Shown here in pieces: positions 6,591-9,865 of a DNA stretch of 9,865 nucleotides (within the stretch, counting starts at the first letter, position 1; each line of letters opens with the position of its first letter). A program made the translations under genes and the position numbers. The stretch spans positions 1 through 9,865 of the forward strand of contig CAMCXJ010000074.1 of assembly GCA_945883455.1 (NCBI GenBank), in the 5' to 3' direction. The notes below the pieces were generated by a model. The model was not told the origin of the DNA. It made no database searches and saw only the letters and a list, made by a program, of their open reading frames with translations. This stretch comes from Prosthecobacter debontii. Lineage in GTDB: Bacteria; Verrucomicrobiota; Verrucomicrobiia; Verrucomicrobiales; Akkermansiaceae.

Positions 6591-9149
6591 ATGTTCGGCG
6601 CGGTGAAAAAAATTCCCGCCATCCTATGCCTGATGTTTTTCGCAAACGCCCACGCGGAGACGTTTTCTCCGCTTATCGATTCGGCGAAGCGTGCCATCCA
6701 AAGCGGCCTTTGGGATGTGGCGACTCTGCGACTGGAGGCGGCCGCCGCTGCGCCGGACCTACCTGCGGACCGAGTGCCGGAGCTTAGGATGCTGCTCGCA
6801 GAAGCACTGATCAGGGATCGTCGGCCGGATGCGGCGCTGGCCATTCTTGAGGATTCAACCGTGCGTTCGCACCCGGAAGCGGGGTTCTGGCTCGGCCAGG
6901 CATTGGCTGGAAAAGGCCGCTTCGCCGAGGCCGCCGACACGCTTGCCGCTTTCGCCGCAAAACCCGAATCACCCCACCGCAAGGAAGCCGCCTTCACCGC
7001 AGCGAATCTGCGCATGTCCCTTTCCCTTCCAGACGCCGCCCTTGAGGCGCTGTCGCTTATTGATTCGGTGGAATCGAAACTACGGCGGGTCGGACTACTC
7101 ATCGATCTGGATCGCAGCGACGAAGCACGCCTACTCTTTCCCGAAGCATCCGGCATTCCCGAAAAGCTTTTGCGCTACGCGAACCTTTTGGAAGGCCGAT
7201 TACTGTTAGCCGAGGGCAAAGCGACCGAAGCCAAGCCGCTTTTCGCATCGCTGGTTTCGGAACCCGAAGGGCAAAGCTTGGAACACCATAACCTAGCTGT
7301 ACTCAGCAAAGCGGATTGCATGGCCGCGCTGGGTGATACAGAGGGTGCCACGGAATTCCTGCTCACTTTCATCCAGACGCGGGCGGAGGCTTCGCTACTT
7401 ACCCCGATGTTCGACCGGATCATCGCCTGGCTGCCCGCTACCATTACCAGCAGCGATCACCCGACCTTGGCTCTTCTTTCAGAGTGGTCGCCAAAACATC
7501 TCCCGACCGGCAGCGGTTTTGTGAACACCGAGACCGACAGCGCTACTTCCGCATGGCCGCAGCAGCAGCAACCCCTCACGGATCTCGAAGCGTTCTCTTT
7601 GCACGCGCTCTCCATCGGCATGCGCAGGGTCGACATTCCGTCCGCCAAGGTGGAAGCCTCCACGCTCATGCACAGGTTGGGAGTTCTCGCGCCCCAGCAC
7701 TTTCTCGTGCCGTGCGGCATGCTCACTCTCGCCTCGTGGAAACTGGAAGAGGGCAGAACGATGGCCGCTTTCGATCTCCTAGATTACCTACGGCATAGCG
7801 CGAAGTCGGACCTCGTGAAAGGCGAAGCCACTTTTTTGGAAGCCCTAAGCGCCTTCGAAAAGGGTGATACAGCCTTGGCTTCCGAGCTATTTCTGGAGGC
7901 CGCCGAATCGCTTCAGGGGGAGAACAAAGCCGCCGCTGCTTTGAACTCCGCGCTATCTGCGTTGGCACAGGATCCGGGGGCGTCCATCACCGTGCAGAAT
8001 CTGGATCCCGCAGTGAGGGAGGAGCTTTCCGTAGATCTCAACCTTGAGCGGGCTCTCGCTGCCGATGCTCCGCAGGAAACGATTTCCGCACTCGATGAAT
8101 TTCTCAGGGAACATCCCCAACACGCCCGAGCCGACGAAGCAAGGTTGGCCATCGCGGAAGCCGCCATCAACTCGGTGCCGCCGGATCTCACGCTCGCAAA
8201 GGCGCAGATCGATACTTTGGAAGCATCCGAAAGCGAGCTACCCGAAGCCTCCGCCTCCCGTCTCATCCTCGTCCGCCTACAACTGCTCGATCTCTCCGGG
8301 GATCCAGCCGCCACCGTGGCTTTGGCCAACGAAATCATCGTCGGTTTTCCCGGCACCGATGCGTCGTCCGAAGCGTCCCTGATCCTGGGGAAAAACCTTT
8401 TCCGCTCCGGGAACTACAACGAGGCCCGCATCGCGCTCGAAAAACTCGCCGCCGCCGAGCCGGGCACCCAGCGATCCCAAGCTGCCTTGCTACTCGCCGC
8501 ACGCTCCGCCGCCCTGGGTGCCACCGCCCAATCCCGCGAGGAGGCTCTCAAGCTTTACGACAAAACCATGGCGCACGATGGCGCGCTGAAATCGCTCGCA
8601 CTGCTCGAGAAGGCACGCCTTCTCATCGATTTAAACCGCCTCCCCGCTGCGATCGAATCGCTGGCCGCCGCATACGACTCTGCGGCACCCGACGAGCCCT
8701 CGCGCTTTTCCACCGGACTGCTCCTCGCCGAGGCTACTTATGCGCGCGGCGATACCGATCCCGACAGCCTCACGGACGCCTTGCGGATCTACGACAGCCT
8801 TTTAAATGCATCAGCTGACGATTCTTCGCGCTTTTTCCGCCTTCAATATCTGCGCGGGCTCACCCTTGAGAAACTTCCCGATGCCGCGGATCCCTCGAAA
8901 AACCGCCTCGCCGAAGCGCGGGAAGCCTACTTTTCTGTGATCGACCGTCCCACCGATCCGCCGCCCGCCGAGTGGGAGTGGTTCGAGCGCAGCTGCTTCC
9001 GGCTGCTGACCATGTTGGAGACTGAGGAGGACTGGAAAGCAGCCGTCGGGATCGCTGCGAGGATTGCTTCGTTCGGCGGCCCGCGCGCCGAGGAGGCCGC
9101 CACCCGCGCCCGGCAGCTGCGCCTAAAGCACATGGTTTGGGAAGACTGA
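6591..9149 (+). CDS. Exported tetratricopeptide-repeat protein
   Basis: 852 residues. The N-terminus has a Sec signal peptide: positive KK at 6-7, a hydrophobic core, and an AHA cleavage site at about residue 22. Cys13 has Leu before it, so it does not make a lipobox. The rest is almost entirely helical, with TPR-like pairs. Examples are about 31-125, a stretch resembling YbgF/BamD-like repeats (ETISALDEFLREHPQHARAD, 496-515), SGNYNEARIALEKLAAAEPG (606-625) and EALKLYDKTM (651-660). A less regular middle (about 270-370) contains four consecutive glutamines (324-327). TPR arrays serve as protein-binding scaffolds, and this one probably sits in the periplasm or at the outer membrane. Its partner is unknown. 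The downstream LptF/LptG-type gene, 54 bases away, hints at an envelope role. The start has no Shine-Dalgarno; a C/T-rich stretch precedes it instead. I do not recognise a named family. Confidence 0.88.
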   Translation: MFGAVKKIPAILCLMFFANAHAETFSPLIDSAKRAIQSGLWDVATLRLEAAAAAPDLPADRVPELRMLLAEALIRDRRPDAALAILEDSTVRSHPEAGFWLGQALAGKGRFAEAADTLAAFAAKPESPHRKEAAFTAANLRMSLSLPDAALEALSLIDSVESKLRRVGLLIDLDRSDEARLLFPEASGIPEKLLRYANLLEGRLLLAEGKATEAKPLFASLVSEPEGQSLEHHNLAVLSKADCMAALGDTEGATEFLLTFIQTRAEASLLTPMFDRIIAWLPATITSSDHPTLALLSEWSPKHLPTGSGFVNTETDSATSAWPQQQQPLTDLEAFSLHALSIGMRRVDIPSAKVEASTLMHRLGVLAPQHFLVPCGMLTLASWKLEEGRTMAAFDLLDYLRHSAKSDLVKGEATFLEALSAFEKGDTALASELFLEAAESLQGENKAAAALNSALSALAQDPGASITVQNLDPAVREELSVDLNLERALAADAPQETISALDEFLREHPQHARADEARLAIAEAAINSVPPDLTLAKAQIDTLEASESELPEASASRLILVRLQLLDLSGDPAATVALANEIIVGFPGTDASSEASLILGKNLFRSGNYNEARIALEKLAAAEPGTQRSQAALLLAARSAALGATAQSREEALKLYDKTMAHDGALKSLALLEKARLLIDLNRLPAAIESLAAAYDSAAPDEPSRFSTGLLLAEATYARGDTDPDSLTDALRIYDSLLNASADDSSRFFRLQYLRGLTLEKLPDAADPSKNRLAEAREAYFSVIDRPTDPPPAEWEWFERSCFRLLTMLETEEDWKAAVGIAARIASFGGPRAEEAATRARQLRLKHMVWED

Positions 9150-9203
9150 GCCTCCGCAAACACTCGACAGGTCGGATCCACGCCGCCAAAGTTTTTTAAC
9201 AAG

Positions 9204-9865
9204 ATGATTTTTCCACGCTGGCTACTTTCGATGATTTTCTTCGTCATCGGCGGCATTGCGATCTTGATCCTCGTCCCCCTTGAAATGGCGGCCGTGAGGG
9301 AACATTTGGAAGGCTTCCCAGACTCGCACGTGTCCGCTCACAATCTCCGCCCGTGGATCCTTGCTTTCCTATGCCTGATGCCCGCCATCGCAGCCACCGC
9401 TTACCATTTCGGCACCACCTTTGACCGCTACGTCGCCCGGCAGTTTATGGCGATTTTCCTGATCTGCCTCGGCAGTTTGTTCGGTATCTGGCTGCTGCTC
9501 GACCTAATTAACAACCTCGGCGACTTCAAGGGCGGGTCGAGCCGTTATCTCTCCGTCCTTCTATTCTACCTGTATCGCGCGCCAGCGATACTCATGCTGA
9601 TCCTGCCCTACACCCTGCTGCTCTCATTGATCTACGGCTTGGGCAGGTTTTCCAAAAGCAACGAGATCATCGCCATGATCCAGAGCGGCACGGGCATCAT
9701 TCGTGTTTCCGCTCCCTTGATGTTTGCCGGTCTCTGGTGCAGCGCTTTCCTGCTCGGATTGAACTACCATTGGGCTCCGCAAGCCGAAGGCCAGCGGGAT
9801 GAGATGGTCGCCCGGGCGAATGGCTGGCCGATCTATGATGCCAAGAACGTCCTCTACCGCGATCC
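9204..9865 (+). CDS. LptF/LptG-family LPS export permease, 3' truncated by window
   Basis: 220 complete codons are visible; the gene runs off the window end. The family forms the membrane part of the LptB2FG ABC transporter, which extracts lipopolysaccharide from the inner membrane. The canonical family start appears at residues 73-81 (FDRYVARQF). It is followed by three hydrophobic segments (about 82-105, 117-146, 168-187), the cytoplasmic RFSKSNEIIAMIQSGTG stretch (148-164) typical of the coupling region, and the beginning of the periplasmic domain (from about 188). Ahead of this lie about 72 extra residues with two more hydrophobic segments (about 5-28 and 50-68), unusual for LptF or LptG. 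The ATG at 9204 is the first good start; no Shine-Dalgarno precedes it. It is probably transcribed with the TPR gene. Whether it is LptF or LptG cannot be decided from this part. Confidence 0.85.
   Translation, partial: MIFPRWLLSMIFFVIGGIAILILVPLEMAAVREHLEGFPDSHVSAHNLRPWILAFLCLMPAIAATAYHFGTTFDRYVARQFMAIFLICLGSLFGIWLLLDLINNLGDFKGGSSRYLSVLLFYLYRAPAILMLILPYTLLLSLIYGLGRFSKSNEIIAMIQSGTGIIRVSAPLMFAGLWCSAFLLGLNYHWAPQAEGQRDEMVARANGWPIYDAKNVLYRD

Noticed and set aside
6560..7156. 198-codon minus-strand frame ending just before the terminator at 6555
   Set aside because: Its position next to the terminator is suggestive, but the product is Ser/Ala/Arg-rich without domains and lies opposite the signal peptide and first repeats of a convincing TPR gene. 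I treat it as a shadow.
7554..7571. CAG repeat in the TPR gene
   Set aside because: It is only three CAG plus one CAA codon, a short glutamine run with no sign of expansion or other role.

Overview
The window is GC-rich, densely coding bacterial DNA. It fits a free-living member of the Verrucomicrobiota (PVC superphylum). The main reasons are a large secreted cytochrome c/DUF6797-like/beta-propeller protein of a kind mostly seen in Planctomycetes and Verrucomicrobia, a HisA of the eukaryotic (HIS6) type, and gene starts without Shine-Dalgarno sequences. The assignment rests on protein resemblance remembered from these families; no search was run.

Layout from left to right. Positions 1-2487 (+) hold the 3' part of the secreted haem protein, whose N-terminus lies outside the window. 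It converges, with a 2-base gap, on a three-gene minus-strand group read right to left: hisA (6459-5692), transketolase tkt (5605-3629) and a NagZ-type glycoside hydrolase (3557-2490). The gaps between these are 86 and 71 bases, so they may be co-transcribed, but neither overlap nor tight spacing proves it. From a 131-base divergent region (6460-6590), which contains a clear minus-strand intrinsic terminator, the plus strand carries an 852-residue exported TPR protein (6591-9149). It is followed after 54 bases by the 5' part of an LptF/LptG-type lipopolysaccharide-transport permease (9204 to the window end).

Functionally the window mixes housekeeping genes (histidine biosynthesis, pentose phosphate/sugar interconversion, peptidoglycan recycling) with envelope genes (TPR protein, LPS export permease) and one oxidative or sugar-binding secreted protein of unknown substrate. 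I see no phage, transposon, CRISPR, defence or biosynthetic cluster, and no RNA gene. No convincing new multi-gene system is visible. The points most worth a second look are the eukaryotic-type HisA, the terminator facing into the hisA leader, the lack of ribosome-binding motifs at all five visible starts, the altered NagZ active-site signature, and the two-helix N-terminal extension of the permease.
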